Numbered from the stretch's first letter, positions 21,419 to 34,658 are shown. The stretch: 64,000 nucleotides of DNA from Kalmusia sp. IMI 367209 (GCA_027946365.1 JAPEUQ010000006.1:868001-932000); one strand, 5' to 3'. Program-made: numbers and translations. Notes: generated by a model not told the origin, from the letters alone.

Positions 21419-22535
21419 CAATTAGAAGGGCGTGGAGAAGCAAGGAAGATGGATGTGCAATGGACGATACCTGACGTTGAAGCACAAATCGTACTACGCC
21501 CGCCGAGCGAATCGCCGTCCATCTCCACCACGCCCCAAGAATATCCCTACGCACGTAAATAGCCCTCCTCATGGACCCTACATCATACATACACCCCGTA
21601 TAATAACGCCACTAAGGGTGACCTTTACAAAGGCACGCTCACTGTACCATATCGGCGTTCTCAAGGCGTGAACAACGCTTCCCTGGATACTAAAGATTCC
21701 GCTAATTACCGGCGGTCATCTGCTTTTCCTGCCTGCATTAATACGTTACTTAGTACCAGAGCCACCGCCGTGGCCTCCCTGCTTTGGACTTCTGCTTTGG
21801 ACTTCGACTTTGATTCTATGTTCATGATACCACTCTGTTGGTCGACTCTTTTCCCCGGATCATTGGATACACGGCGTTTTGGTAGATACTTTCCGACCTC
21901 TTCGGTGCAATGGAATTTTTTGGATACATTGCAAATTTGGACACCGCGATCCCTTACGCGTCTTGCTGGTGACTGACGTGCACAAGAGCAATGTCGTTGA
22001 CTCTAGTCATGCTAATACTTGACCTGCGCCAGGCTTACTGCTGACGTGGTAAAGGTAGGTCACGTCCACTCGTGCTCGGCTGAAATTCCATCGCGGACAG
22101 TGTCCTTGTACAACAGTACACCTGCCCTTGTAGTCTCTGTTTGATGAGGTCTCTCCACTGCATTTATGCCCTACACCTAAGAACTACTAACGCAGAATAA
22201 TAAACTTGCTGATGCACTCTAATACACTGATACACTGATACTACCCCTGAATTAATGCTTTACATTGAAGTTGCAGTTTAAGAAGCTGCATTCGCGTGAA
22301 GCGAAGTAGCCGAAATAGTAAACATGAATCTAATTCTGAAATTCGCAAAGTGCGCAAGCTGCTTGCGCCAGACAAGCCAGGTCTCGATATCCCCCACATA
22401 AACGCCGCCCGATGCAATCGCTAATGCGCTCCCCAAGCGCCATGAATGCCACGCAACGCACCAATCCGTAGCATATCCATATGCATATAGTATACAAATA
22501 CACTCCACTCATGTCACTCAGCCAGGCCGCAGCCC
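21419..22535. other. Convergent intergenic region
   Basis: 3' flanks of the 14-3-3-like gene (plus) and prp31 (minus). No gene, RNA or repeat that I can support. Confidence 0.45.
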
Positions 22536-24239
22536 TCACTGCTTCTGTCTCTTAGTAGGCAGGGCCGGCACCTTGAACCCTCCACTATCCACCTTTGCCG
22601 TGCTCGTGCCATTCAGCTGCGTGAAGGTACCACCCTTGAACCAGCGATCTTCCTCCGCCTTCCTCTTGCGATTCATCTCCTCGCGCACCTTCGGATCCAC
22701 CAGCTCGAGCCCCTGCACGGGCGTGAACGCAATAGAACTCGTTCCCGCGCCAGGGAGCCCCACGCCGCCCGTCCTCAGTCCAGAGGCCTTGAGGCTCGTT
22801 GATGTTCCGCCGGCGCCGAAGCTCTTGAGCGACGTGTTTGCGCCGAGCGTTGTGTCGCCTCCCCATCCGGGGTTCTTCTTGGACAGCTTCGCGCGTGTCT
22901 TGGGGTCGATCTGGTGCGCGCGGATGCGGCCTGTGTCTGTGGCACCGATCATGCCCATGCCGCGCGTGGAGTCGCCGGTGCCGTAGCCGACCTCCTGCTC
23001 TTCCTTGCCGAAGGCCATCCTGTTCTGCGCTTTGCGGATTTCTGTCATGGCGGTGGCTTCCTTTGCCTTTCGGGCGCGGCGCCCTCCGCGTTTGCGAGAG
23101 GGCTTGTCGTCGGGGGCTGGGAGAGCGCGCACGCCTTTGTTTGGAGGCGGCTCGGTGAGCTTGTCGAGGCGGCGTTCGCACTCGTCTTTGAGTTGTTGGC
23201 CTGTGGAGCCGTCGGGGGATTGGTGAACCATGTCGACGCGAGCGGCTAGGATGACTTTGGCGGATACGATGCGCATTGCTTGCTTCTTTAGGTCCTGGCG
23301 GATTGCTTGCAGCATCGGACTGTGGTACAAGAAGCCTTGATGTCGGATACCCACGTTGGTTGCGAATCCAAGTCCAGACGCTTTGTTAGAGCCTAGGGGC
23401 GGAATGTTACAGGCAGGTGTTTTTGCGAGTCCGGCTAAACCTCCAGCGTAGTTGATCAGTTGCGCAGCGGTCAAGGAACCTATCAATGTCGCGAGATTGG
23501 GCGCAAAGACGCTCATTCGAGACTGCACATACTCGGTGAGGATGACCTTAGCCTTGTCTAGATGCAGTAGCATAGAGCAAGCATCTAGCACAGCTTTCAA
23601 TTCAGCGTCATTCAAGTCCCGACCAGCTGCTCGTGAAGCTTCGACAGTGACGACCATCAGAGAAGGTCCCTCCAAAATGTTCTTCAGCGGCACTCCTACT
23701 AGGTTGTCTGCACTCTGCGAGATTTCCTTAATATTGTCCAGGGGGCCATTTTTGATGATAGCGACCGTCTTGGCGTAGTCAACGGGGTTTTTGATAAGCT
23801 CTTCGAGGTATGGGAAGCGCAGTGAATAGTGGTCGCGGATGAACTTGTGCACGGCCGTAATCTCGTCGTCGATCTGCGTGGAGTCCTCATTGGCTTCCTT
23901 GAGAAGCTGGTATTCGGGATTGTCCTCGATCGACTCGCCGTCCAAGACCTCCTCCATATTATCTTTAACAGCATCGATCTGCTCCAGTATAGGCTTCAGC
24001 TTTGCGATCAATGTTGCGGCGCCTCGAATGTCGGCCGGCCCCTTCTGCTTCTTCTGCTTTGCTGCATATTCGGCCTCTTCATCTGCCATAGCCTCGTCCC
24101 CATCATCGTCGGCCGATGCGCCACCGCCAAAATCCTTCTCGAGATCGGCCAAATCATCCCCACCCTCGGCAAAACCCTGCTCTTCGTCGGATCCAAGGTC
24201 CGCAAAGTCGGCAAGCAACTCCTGCTCGAGTGTCGCCAT
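22536..24239 (-). CDS. prp31: U4/U6 snRNP splicing factor Prp31
   Basis: Prp31 binds the U4 snRNA 5' stem-loop together with the 15.5K/Snu13 protein and holds the U4/U6.U5 tri-snRNP together in the nucleus. A single exon encodes 567 residues. An acidic N-terminus (to about residue 60) is followed by a NOSIC-type coiled region. The Nop domain follows, with EYVQSRMSVFAPNLATLIGS, AAQLINYAGGLAGLAKTPAC and the RNA-contact GFLYHSP region. The Prp31-specific C-terminal domain comes next (RKRGGRRARKAKE, QNRMAFGKEEQEVGYG) and the end is basic. Length and domain order fit the family. It shares a 447 bp divergent intergenic region with clf1. Confidence 0.95.
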   Translation of the reverse strand: MATLEQELLADFADLGSDEEQGFAEGGDDLADLEKDFGGGASADDDGDEAMADEEAEYAAKQKKQKGPADIRGAATLIAKLKPILEQIDAVKDNMEEVLDGESIEDNPEYQLLKEANEDSTQIDDEITAVHKFIRDHYSLRFPYLEELIKNPVDYAKTVAIIKNGPLDNIKEISQSADNLVGVPLKNILEGPSLMVVTVEASRAAGRDLNDAELKAVLDACSMLLHLDKAKVILTEYVQSRMSVFAPNLATLIGSLTAAQLINYAGGLAGLAKTPACNIPPLGSNKASGLGFATNVGIRHQGFLYHSPMLQAIRQDLKKQAMRIVSAKVILAARVDMVHQSPDGSTGQQLKDECERRLDKLTEPPPNKGVRALPAPDDKPSRKRGGRRARKAKEATAMTEIRKAQNRMAFGKEEQEVGYGTGDSTRGMGMIGATDTGRIRAHQIDPKTRAKLSKKNPGWGGDTTLGANTSLKSFGAGGTSTSLKASGLRTGGVGLPGAGTSSIAFTPVQGLELVDPKVREEMNRKRKAEEDRWFKGGTFTQLNGTSTAKVDSGGFKVPALPTKRQKQ

Positions 24240-24686
24240 GCTAAATCAGGATCGTCGGTACGAAGGTCGCGCGTACAATGAGTGGAGGTAGCGCTCTATT
24301 GCCTATGCGTTGCTGCAAACGAGGCGACAGACTACCGGCCGGAGGAAACCCTCCTAGTGAAAAGTGGTTGAGTGCTTGGGTCGCAGAATTGCAAGCTGTA
24401 ACGTACCTCTGGCGCGGTGTAGCCGCTGACGGTGAGTTTTGGGCTTGTTGAGAAGTCGACGGCAAAAGTGAGTTGCGGCCGAAGTGACGTGCAGGCGCTA
24501 GCTACTTGGCGTGGAGATTCTGCCGTCTATCACCGCCCAGCCCTGGTGAATTTCGTGACCTAAGCTGTCGAGCTCAATCACCTACACTCTCTAGCGACCG
24601 CTGCGAGCGCGTCACGGCTACGCGTCTTTTCACCGTCCTAATTCTGGGAATTTGACGACCGCATCTGCATCCACAGTCCCACAATC
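24240..24686. promoter_or_regulatory. Bidirectional promoter, prp31 / clf1
   Basis: 447 bases separate the two start codons, which face outward. Both products are core pre-mRNA splicing factors, so a shared promoter could set their levels together. No TATA box is apparent. No regulator site was identified with confidence. Confidence 0.6.
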
Positions 24687-26729
24687 ATGGAGAGCTCACG
24701 AGGCCCACCAAGGGTCAAGAACAAGGCGGCCGCGCCCATCCAAATCAGCGCCGAACAGCTGCTCCGGGAAGCCGTCGACCGTCAAGATGAGAAGCTCAAG
24801 GCGCCTACGCAGCGCTTTGCTGATCTGGAAGAACTGCACGAGTTCCAGGGCCGGAAGCGGAAAGAGTTCGAGGACTATGTGAGGCGCAACAGGATCAACA
24901 TGAACAACTGGATGCGCTATGCCCAGTGGGAGCTGGAGCAGAAAGAGTTTCGTCGCGCAAGGTCTATCTTCGAGCGAGCACTGGATGTTGATAGCACGTC
25001 GGTCGCGCTATGGATTCGCTATTGCGAGGCCGAGATGAAGAACCGGAACATCAACCATGCTAGGAATCTGTTCGACCGCGCCGTTACCATCCTACCGAGA
25101 GTCGACAAGCTATGGTATAAGTATGTGTACATGGAGGAGACGCTCGGCAATATCGAGGGTGCACGTACTGTGTTCGAGCGCTGGATGCAGTGGGAACCGG
25201 AGGAGGCGGCGTGGTCGGCGTACATCAAGCTCGAGAAGAGACACGGCGAGTTTGAGAAGGCACGAGCTCTCTTCGAGCGCTTCACCGTTGTGCACCCAGA
25301 GCCGAAGAACTGGATCAAATGGGCCAAGTTCGAAGAGGAAAATGGAACCAGCGATTTGGTGCGCGATGTTTTCGGCACCGCCGTGGAGACGTTAGGCGAT
25401 GACTTTATGGACGAGAAACTGTTCATGGCTTACGCCAAGTTTGAGGCAAAGCTCAAGGAGGTGGAACGCGCTCGAGCAATCTATAAATTTGCTCTAGATC
25501 GCATGCCACGGTCCAAGGCTGTGAATTTACACAAAGCGTTCACCCAATTTGAAAAGCAGTACGGAGACCGAGATGGGATTGAGGATGTCATTCTATCGAA
25601 ACGGAGGGTTCACTATGAAGAGCAGATCAAGGAAAACCCGAAGAACTACGACGCGTGGATTGACTTTGCGCGCTTGGAAGAAGCATCTGGAAATCCAGAC
25701 CGAGTGCGGGATGTGTACGAACGCGCTATCGCACAAATACCCCCAACACAAGAGAAGCGACACTGGAGAAGGTACATTTATCTCTGGTTATTCTACGCAA
25801 TATATGAAGAAATGGTGTCACGAGATGTTGAACGGACACGGCAAGTTTACCAGGAATGCTTAAGGCTACTACCACACAAGCGCTTCACCTTCGCCAAAGT
25901 ATGGTTGATGGCCGCGCATTTTGAAATCCGACAGGGCCAACTTTTAGCAGCACGCAAGCTTCTCGGCCAATCAATAGGCATGTGCCCGAAGGACAAGCTG
26001 TTCAAAGGTTACATAGAGCTGGAGATGAAACTCTTCGAATTCGGCCGCTGCCGTCAACTCTACCAGAAGTACATCGAATGGAATGGCGCAAACTGCCAAA
26101 CCTGGATTAAATTCGCCGAACTCGAACGAGGACTAGACGACCTCGAGCGAGCGCGCGCTATCTTCGAACTCGCAGTGGAGGAGCCCCAACTAGACATGCC
26201 AGAGCTGCTATGGAAAGCATATATCGACTTCGAGGAGGGCGAGGGCGAATACGAACGCACGCGCGCCCTGTACGAGCGCCTTCTCGAAAAGACCGACCAC
26301 GTCAAAGTATGGACATCCTGGGCGCAGTTCGAACTCAGCGTTCCGGATCCAAGCCAACCTGCCGACGACGACGACGCAGAGCACGCTCCTTCCCCGGCCG
26401 CCATCGTCAACGCGCGTGCCATCTTCGACCGCGCACATGCGCGCATGAAAGACCGCGAGCTCAAGGAGGAGCGCGTTGCGCTACTCAGCGCGTGGAAGTC
26501 CTTTGAAGACGAGTGTGGTGCGCCAGAGGACAAAGAGAAGATAGATAAACAGATGCCGAGAAAGGTTAAGAAGAGGAGGAAGCTGGATGATGATAGCTTT
26601 GAGGAATATGTGGATTACGTGTTCCCTGCGGATGATACGAGTGCAGCGAATTTGGCGCGGCTTATGGCGAATGCGCAGAAGTGGAAGGCTGCGCAGCAGC
26701 AGCAGGCGCAGGCGCAGGACGGGGAGTAG
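24687..26729 (+). CDS. clf1: Pre-mRNA-splicing factor Clf1/Syf3 (crooked neck)
   Basis: Clf1 is a scaffold of the Prp19-associated complex (NTC) in the nucleus and is needed for spliceosome activation. A single exon encodes 680 residues, the normal fungal length. The protein is a run of HAT (half-a-TPR) repeats from about residue 60 to 600, each with conserved W...Y/F...E and A-R-x-I/V-F-E-R-A/F signatures, such as [40 protein letters not shown] and [20 protein letters not shown]. The N-terminal segment ([20 protein letters not shown]) is also family-typical. The C-terminus has a basic stretch ([20 protein letters not shown]) and a Gln/Ala-rich tail. Identification is certain. Confidence 0.97.
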   Translation: MESSRGPPRVKNKAAAPIQISAEQLLREAVDRQDEKLKAPTQRFADLEELHEFQGRKRKEFEDYVRRNRINMNNWMRYAQWELEQKEFRRARSIFERALDVDSTSVALWIRYCEAEMKNRNINHARNLFDRAVTILPRVDKLWYKYVYMEETLGNIEGARTVFERWMQWEPEEAAWSAYIKLEKRHGEFEKARALFERFTVVHPEPKNWIKWAKFEEENGTSDLVRDVFGTAVETLGDDFMDEKLFMAYAKFEAKLKEVERARAIYKFALDRMPRSKAVNLHKAFTQFEKQYGDRDGIEDVILSKRRVHYEEQIKENPKNYDAWIDFARLEEASGNPDRVRDVYERAIAQIPPTQEKRHWRRYIYLWLFYAIYEEMVSRDVERTRQVYQECLRLLPHKRFTFAKVWLMAAHFEIRQGQLLAARKLLGQSIGMCPKDKLFKGYIELEMKLFEFGRCRQLYQKYIEWNGANCQTWIKFAELERGLDDLERARAIFELAVEEPQLDMPELLWKAYIDFEEGEGEYERTRALYERLLEKTDHVKVWTSWAQFELSVPDPSQPADDDDAEHAPSPAAIVNARAIFDRAHARMKDRELKEERVALLSAWKSFEDECGAPEDKEKIDKQMPRKVKKRRKLDDDSFEEYVDYVFPADDTSAANLARLMANAQKWKAAQQQQAQAQDGE

Positions 26730-29700
26730 ACTACGTATGAGGGGAAAGGAGTGTATTTGTACCTTGGTAATAGGTGATGGCCCTTGGAAATAGTACGATG
26801 GATCTCGTGTGGCTCATTTGCATGTGGCGTTTTGAACTGCTGACTCCTGTTTGAAGTTAATATTCCGAGCGTATTGAGCTGCCTTTCATGTAATTTGCAT
26901 ATCTGTCGGCTGTTTAGTCCAGTTCGTAACCAGCACAGAGCGGGACGGTTTAGATGTATGCGGCTGTGAAAGCCTCCTCTGCGAGGATTCTCCGTATATC
27001 TGTATAAGTGGCGTTCATATGGGATGATTATGAACAAGACTCACAAAAGTGGGCTTGTCAATGGTGTACACGAGCCATATACGATGTTGTGAATTTTTTC
27101 TCTTTCAAGTGTCGACCTTGGAGATAAGCGGGAGTAGGTGTCTAGAACTTACCTGCCTTCACACACCTTGGGAGTAATATAAAGCAAAGGTGAAATCGCT
27201 ACAACTTTCAGTCTCGTATCATTTATGCTAGTTACACATATTGATGCGTATTCAATATAATAGCGTCCAGATATGAGAAATCAATTATATATCAAGGGAT
27301 GAAAGAGAGAAAATTTAGAATCATGGTGATATCTTGCATGGATTTGAATCACTGAGCTAGAGTACCCTCACCCCTCATTCAGAACTTTAAGTCCCGTGTG
27401 TTGACGTATCTCGAGGAGCTTGACTATCTATACGTACATTACCCTCGCGCAAAAAGTTATCGCTCCTGTCGAACTCAAAAGGCAGTGTACGAAATCTTTA
27501 TCAACCATCATACTTGGGAATGCAGAGATAATGACAAACTTTTTCCACACCCCATCATACTCAGTCATGTTTTTCGAAAGTTAACCGAATGCTAACTTTG
27601 TATACAATATGGGCAAAGGCCGAGCGCGCCAAAGACGTCCTCATAAAAGCCTTTCGACATCTCGGTATGTATGAATGTTAGTATAAGTTTTACGGTTGGT
27701 AGACACACCTTTAGCGTCACCACTTGCACCTAGAAAGCAGTAGCTTTCGGTCCATGAGACGGGTAGGCGAAACGATATTCAATGCGAATGGGGGGAAACT
27801 TCCTTCCGAGGACCACTTTCACTAGTGATGTTTTACGGCCGTACATATACTTCACGCCGACTTGTACCATATAAAGAGCTCTCGTGATAGATAGGCAAGA
27901 GGTTGGAGAAGCTGTAGAGTACATGTTGTGGAGGCATACTATTCAGTTGTAAGTATAGACTAGGGATGTTGAGGGCGCAATCTATATACATGTTATGTAA
28001 ATGTGGGTATATAGCAACGGGTCAAGTACTTTCAAGAGAGTCTAATGACTCGCACGGCCCGTAAATTTCCTTGGTTGTTTGTCGAATGCTGCCACGGTAG
28101 GAAGCGAGATTGTTAGGTGTCGGCAAGAATTAAACCACTTTGAGCGGTCCGAAAGTTGGGTGCTTTCTTGTCGTTATGTATACCAGGAGGGGGTTTTGAC
28201 GCAAAATGGTATTCGACAATGCGTTACAGAAAGTAATTTAAACAAAAATTTCTTTTGGGAACCGGCGGTGTTGATCATGAACATAAGGCGTTGCAAGTAT
28301 ACGGGATGCGGATATCGATGGTGAATCTTGAGGCACTTCGTGACTTTGGCCCGAATGACTCTGCATGCAGTGCTCCGGCATCGGGTTCAATTTCCCAGGT
28401 ATCGTCTTAGCTAATGGTATACAATAATATCGGGGAGAACCGCCACTTTGCTATCGACCACCTGTTCGAATCGGCAGGTTAGGTGCAAGCCACTGAAGTC
28501 CAACCCCGTGAGCTATATCCGACCATTCTCAACAAGGCGTAACTAGACTTCTTGGTATTATGCCATCCGCAGACACCGGAGGACGATTCTGGCACTGTGC
28601 CTAATGTGCGTAGTCCAGAGCTAAGACCTTAAACCCTACATGTGAGTAGCGGATCCATTTCTACCCTTACGACTTCATGCACCATGTGCGCTCTTTGACC
28701 CATACCCTTGTATTGTGACATCTTCGGTCGAAACTCTTATCATTGTGCTTGTAATGTGTACCACTAGACGGCAAAGAAGCCGTGCTCCCGTCCTCGATGC
28801 ATTGTAAAGATATTTCCACGACTCCGAAGGGCGTATCCGTCTGCCGATCCACTAGAGCAACGCCACTTCGACTTCGACTTCACCTGAGCTCTGCTGCTCT
28901 CTGTCTTATCTGAATTGCCTCACCCATATCCGATCACCATAGGTCGATCTATTTTGTCCCACGTCCAAGTCATCAAGACGGTGTTGGACGAGCGTCAGGG
29001 AACTTCCGACTGGGTCGAAACGCTGAGGCGATGATAAAAACGTGACCTTGGCATGACAGTGAGGGTGCTCTACGAATGAGCTCTACTCGCGCAGTATCGT
29101 CGCTGATGCGTTGGATTGACGCCGGGATGCTGATCCTAAATGCTACGTGGGAAAGCGCTGTCACGAGGTAGTCCGGGGTTGCTGTTGGAGCTTGCCTTAA
29201 GATGAAAGAAGGACCCACGCGTGGGCTGTCTCATTGGTGTGCATTTCCGCCCCAGATTTGACGGCAAGAGAAGTATTGGGCGTGGATGATGTCGTGAGAT
29301 TGTTGGCGTTACATTGTGCACACAAACAATCCAGTCATTGGATCGATAGATGGTAGATAGATCTGGAACGCGCCCTTGACGAGGGCCGATTAGAACACGC
29401 CGATGCTGCAAAGTATATTCGGTAGCGTTCGAGGACTGTGGTACTTGGAAAAGTGTATGCTGACTTTCAAGTTGCAATAGACAGCCACCAGTGCATACAG
29501 TTGAACGGATGTGTGCGCGCTCCTCTTCGAAATGCCCTGTGAGAGCCGCTATGCTGGAAGAATCAATTAAAAAAGGATGGCCGAAGCTACCGATAAAGCA
29601 CAATGTAGACCTTTCTTGTGGGTTGAGATGCTCCGGAGATCCGGAAAGAGACAGGGTGCGTTCTAGATTGTGCGATTGCCATGCGATTGCCTTTCTAAGA

Positions 29701-32700
29701 GACTTTTGCATACATGTACGTCCTTAGTAGATGTACGAACGCAGGCCCGCACATCTACTTTAGGTAATGAAGGAGCGAAGTGGCCGCTGCTATGATCAGT
29801 TGATGAACGTACGACCGTCGTACCTAGTCTTTCTCAACATCAACCACTCCTAATCTACCTGACATAAAGCATCCCGGCTTAGAACTCAAAGGCCACGTCG
29901 ATGCTTGGCGGAAGTAAGAGGTATTGGATCACCGCTAAAGAGTGGGGGTTTACTTGGGTTTTGTATCTCGGTCCTATCAACTCGTACTCGTGAAGACGTT
30001 CGTGGAAGCCACCACAAAGAGCGAGCTTTTCCTAACTTTATTCTAATGGCGGGCTTCTGCATCCTTCACGCGAAACGTTGACATTAAGCGACCGCGCTTG
30101 TTGAGTTTGTTCGCTTCAGCCAACGGCTGCAGATCCATGCTCTTTCATCCTGGTAATACGCCGTAAACCCTGAAATAACCCCAGCCGCTATCTGATCCGA
30201 CTACTGCAAAGCGATTGTTCATGCGCAAAGGATTCGTTTTTTGACTGTATCGCGGCAAGGGCGGATTCGCATGCGATGCTAGAATATAGTGTCGCCCGTT
30301 GGTGGGGTACATATGCTTAGCTTGAATGACAGCCATTGTCGGATAGTACTTCCATTATGCGTTGATTTCCACAACCTAGTACATATAAGAGTTCAACACT
30401 GGTTCTATACACCAATCATGACCACAATGGTGGGAACGAAGATGGCACAATTCGGTAAGAGGCTTACAATATTGTGAGAAGTTGCTAGTTCGAGATGTTA
30501 ATATATTTTACGTGTGGAGAAAGCTGTACTCACCTACGGTAGCGGGTGTTACTTCTACGCGACGGACATTTGCTCTGAGGTCTGATACTTTTAGCGGCGG
30601 GATCGGACGGTCAGACGAATATGTAGTGAACAAGACCAGGGTGTAGCTCTGGTGGTAGGAACAAGCTTCTTCCATATATACATTGGAAGATTGTCATGGC
30701 TAAAATCCCTTTGCTCTTACACCTGTGCGAGATGATCATTTCATGTATAACCACTGGCATTAGGTGAAAGAATAGCTCTAGGTGGGAAACGTTTAAGGAT
30801 TGTATTGGGTGTCCTGAGGTAATGCAGTCCACGACGGATTTTATACTTTTGATAGTGAACTATCCGTTTCGCCGCGAAGAATCTGTGTTCAAGCGATATG
30901 CTATGTGGGATCTAGAGATCGGCTTCGGTAAATGCTCTATAGAGAGTGTACATTGTTCGATCAATCAGCATACCCACCTGTCGGATGAGGGGAAATTGAC
31001 TTTCACGCTGTCACCAGGCGGTATCATGATAGACTTGGCTAGAGTCATACTTCGATGTTCCTGATTGTCGATGAGCAAAGTCTGGTTCATCTTTTACTGT
31101 TGTAAATCGGGTTAGCTGGCAAAGTGTTGTTGTATATGTATTAAAAGTAAGCGCACTATAGTCATCGAGGAAGACTGGTTTACCATACAACGGGAATTCG
31201 ACAATTGCTCGTAAACCACTGCGGAAAGGATCGTGATGGTCCGGTTGCCGCGTTAATCTCATGTCTGGTCAGACATACGTAAGTTACCGCAAGCTCACAA
31301 TGTAGCGTTAGCGAGAACTGCCACTTCGTGTCGATAGGGAGGCTGACCATCGCGATCTGATAAAATTGAACCCAACGAGCACTCATCGTGAAGGATACCA
31401 ACGAGTAGTGAGATCGAATGGTGTACTGTCTCGGAATATGCGCAGGATTATGAGGCAATGCCAGCTTACTTACGATGTTGGAGAACATCTGAGCTGCATG
31501 CATCCATCGGGCCAGACCTGTGTGGAAACTAAGCCTTCGGCACTTGCCGGACTAGCCATGTGTCCTCAGTGTGGTACTCATACTCCACGTAGATGATGTA
31601 CGGGCGTCTCGGTATCAAGCAATGTCTCATCCACTTCTGCGGCTTCACATGCATCGACTGTTCTGAATCAGAGGAGATGCCTCCATATGCAGTGTTCAGG
31701 GGTCAGCCGCACGACCATGGCCGCCACCACTTGCCCGGATGCTGAACGACGTTTGCGCTCATGCAACCATGTGGAGACACGAAGTGACAGCAGGTGAAGT
31801 GGTTGAGGGTTTTAAAAATGCTCCTTCCCCATTCGTCCCGTGTTTCCCTAGTTGAGAAGGAGCGAGTAGCCGTGCGGAGGATCTTTGGAAGAGGCTGAAC
31901 CTAGGAGCTTGAGCACGGACGATTTTGGTAAGTTGATCACATATCTGACGTCTCGTATTTCGTCTTGGTCGTTGCCTTCGCGAAGACTTGCCAGCGTTGG
32001 CAGTCGAAGACAACATGTAAATGGCAGTCTGCTGAAGGTAGATATGCATATGAATCGAATTCACCATCGTACACGTACATAGCCTTCTGCAACATATTCT
32101 CTTGATCTTGCAAACGTGTTCAGCGGATGTTGCACATGGACCATGGGCGAATCTTCAAAGGAAGAATGCATGGTGGCTGCTCACCGATAGATTGCTAGGA
32201 CCAACAATACTTTTGCTAATGATCATCAACGCGAGGTGTTGTGAGGTACCTAGCAGGGATGCGCTAGCGAAAATCTCTTATGGGTGGTGTTGGCGAGCAA
32301 ACCGTAAAAAGCAAAGAGATGCTGAGGCAGCCGATTGGGTGGTTCTTCCGTAAACTTTTGCAGGAGATCTTGAGCCTCCGCCACAAGTCCGCCTGATTTG
32401 CGTGAGAATCCCTCCGCAATCTGTCGTGCATATCGGGCATGTGTTTCGACCCTGGCGATGACCATTGCGATCCACGCGGGAAGCAACGGTCAGGCGAGCG
32501 GCTGGTGGCGACTGCAGTGGGTCGCTAGTGTGGAACTCATGAGGCTTCCGAGGCTGTTCCCTGTACGCGGCTTTCTGTGCGGGAGCTCATGTGATGATGG
32601 CGAGACGAGCCGCGAATGGGAGTAGATCCGACGCCTAGGCCGTTACCGTGTTGCTATGATGTTGCGTGTCATGCTGCACAACATGCCAGGTTACGTTGTT

Positions 32701-34658
32701 GTACAATTCTGAAAAGCCCACAAAACGGGGATTTGCAACGACAGCGTGGTTCTGGAAGAGCGATAGAAGGCTGGATCGGTAGTGGGTTAGTCTTGGCCAT
32801 GGATTGCTTCTAGAAACCTTCCGTGCCTCCAAGATTCGCGTCCGCAGGCAAGGGTGCCCTGGCAGACACAGCTGCAGAATTCAGGTCGAGGACTTTTGAC
32901 AATGCTGTATAGACCGCTCATCCGGCTATCGTAAGTGGCACAGAAGGCGGAGGAACAGAGCGCCTCTTGCGCCGACAGGCTGTCACCGTCCCATTCGATA
33001 CTAGGCGTCATTAAGGTCGCCAGATTGACACGTACCCGGGTCTGCAGTCAATTCGCAGGACTGTATGTATCAATCAAGTTGTGTTCGGACGCAAGACGGC
33101 GAGGATGCCGGATCGTCGTCCATGCATATGCTCTTGTTTCTCCCTTGTGCCGCCGGAAGAGCGACTTTTTCTGGCAATTCTTCTGCTACACAGCGGTTGT
33201 TGCACTCGCCCGTCAGGCAACGGCCCCAACGGCTGTACGCTGCGTTCATCCGCTGACAGCCTCCGTAGCGCAGGCCGCCGTTTCGAGCACTCAGCCTGAT
33301 GGGTTCGTCTGAATACGCACCACCTGGTCTGCCCTTATGCGCCGGCTCACCGATTCTGGCACGCTCATGCGGACCTCGTGAGGATGGCTGGGGTTGAAGC
33401 TGGCTCCCAGATGTGGCCTCGACGGGTAAATGGCATGCGCAAGCGGAAATTTACACGCCTTGTCAGCGCCCCAGAGTACGCAGTCGGGAGTGCCAGTCCC
33501 ACAGCGCAGGATGGACGGGCCGATAGATGCGATTGAGAGGCGCTTGGTGGCTCTGGGCCCAATCACTCTATGTTGCTGTTCCCTCTGGATGCATCCGCAT
33601 CCAAGGACGAGGGCAAGCGGTCCTGCGCGAGGAGCTTCGACGATGGCGCGTGGGAAGCGTTGGAGCGAAGCGTCCCTACGCAGTGCTCTTCCCGCTTCCG
33701 CCCAGCGGGCCAGGGTCAGGCTGGAGGAAGTGTGTCCGGCGCGAGTCCCACGAGGGCAGGCCAGCTATAGCAGCACCGAGCATATCGGACGTAAGCTGAG
33801 CGAGCTAGGCTGGCGTCGTGCAGGTAGCCAGCCAGACACTCGGCCGGGACAGTGAGCGCAGCATGATTGAGCGTCGTCGACAGCCGCCCAGGTGCTGCGT
33901 CGCAACGTTAGCATTAGCCTATCCCGCGGGTGCTCGCCAGGGTCGTGTTGGTCTTCCCAAAGGATGCGGACGGTCTGGTTAGCTGTGGGCAGCAGGGGAC
34001 TACCGAAGCAGGACGGCGGCACGTGACGCACCCAAACATTGTTAGCACGGCAGCGCCGCAATTTCTCTGCCCTCGCGCCGCCATTCACAGCACACACCGC
34101 ATCTAGATTCTGCCCTAGAGCCCGCGCAGCCAGCAGCCGTCCGGGATTGTGCAGGTGGGAAACGTCAGAGCACGCACGCTCCCAAATTCTGTCCCAGGGC
34201 GTAGCGAGGCGAGGGAGACTCTACGTACTTTCTAGCGTAGGTTGGCCCGCGGTCAATTTTGTCGCACCGCCACGGCTCCTTCCCTGGCCGATAGCTGCAT
34301 CGCTGCATCTACTCCCTCGCCGGCGCGCCAATTCCCACGCGTTCTTCCACTCTTTCACCTCTCCACTTCCACCGCCGCTCACCAGGGGATCCGCGCGCGC
34401 ACCTCGCCGCTCCAGTGCTCCAGTGCTCCAGTGCTCCAGTGCTACAGCGCCCGCATACACCTTGCAGCTTGCGCCTCGGCCCTGGCGCAAGGCGCCGACA
34501 AAGCACCCCTGGCTCCTAGCTCGCCAAATCAATCGATCACGCCTCCCAAGACTTTAACTAACTCTCTCGCTTGAGCGAGCCCTCTGCGAAAGGCAGCACA
34601 GCTTCGCGCAGCGGCCCACGTCTAGGGTGTGCCTGCCTCAGTGCGTAGGACGACATAG
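26730..34658. other. 7.9 kb region without recognisable genes
   Basis: Between clf1 and the Zn2Cys6 regulator I find no reading frame with a recognisable domain. Frames above 100 codons here (minus 29136-29711, plus 33430-33855) look like chance. The left 5 kb is near-balanced in composition and rich in stops in all frames. The right 1.5 kb is GC-rich and contains a tandem repeat at 34409-34440. No tRNA was recognised. It may hold regulatory DNA, non-coding RNA or decayed sequence. Confidence 0.4.
34409..34440. repeat. Tandem 8-bp repeat GCTCCAGT, four copies
   Basis: Four perfect head-to-tail copies of GCTCCAGT, followed by a fifth imperfect copy, lie about 220 bases before the start codon of the Zn2Cys6 regulator, in its likely leader or promoter. 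Copy number may vary between strains. Confidence 0.85.

Noticed and set aside
25019..25426. Minus-strand frame of 135 codons inside clf1
   Set aside because: Antisense shadow of a strongly conserved HAT-repeat coding region; no domain.
28330..28480. T-arm-like motifs (GGGTTCAATTTCCC, TGTTCGAATCGGC)
   Set aside because: No acceptor stem, D-arm or anticodon arm could be folded around them by eye, so no tRNA is called.
29136..29711. 191-codon minus-strand frame in the gene-empty region
   Set aside because: Composition and lack of any motif look like chance; no start context or splice-supported neighbours.
33430..33855. 141-codon plus-strand frame
   Set aside because: GC-rich region with open frames on both strands at once, typical of chance.
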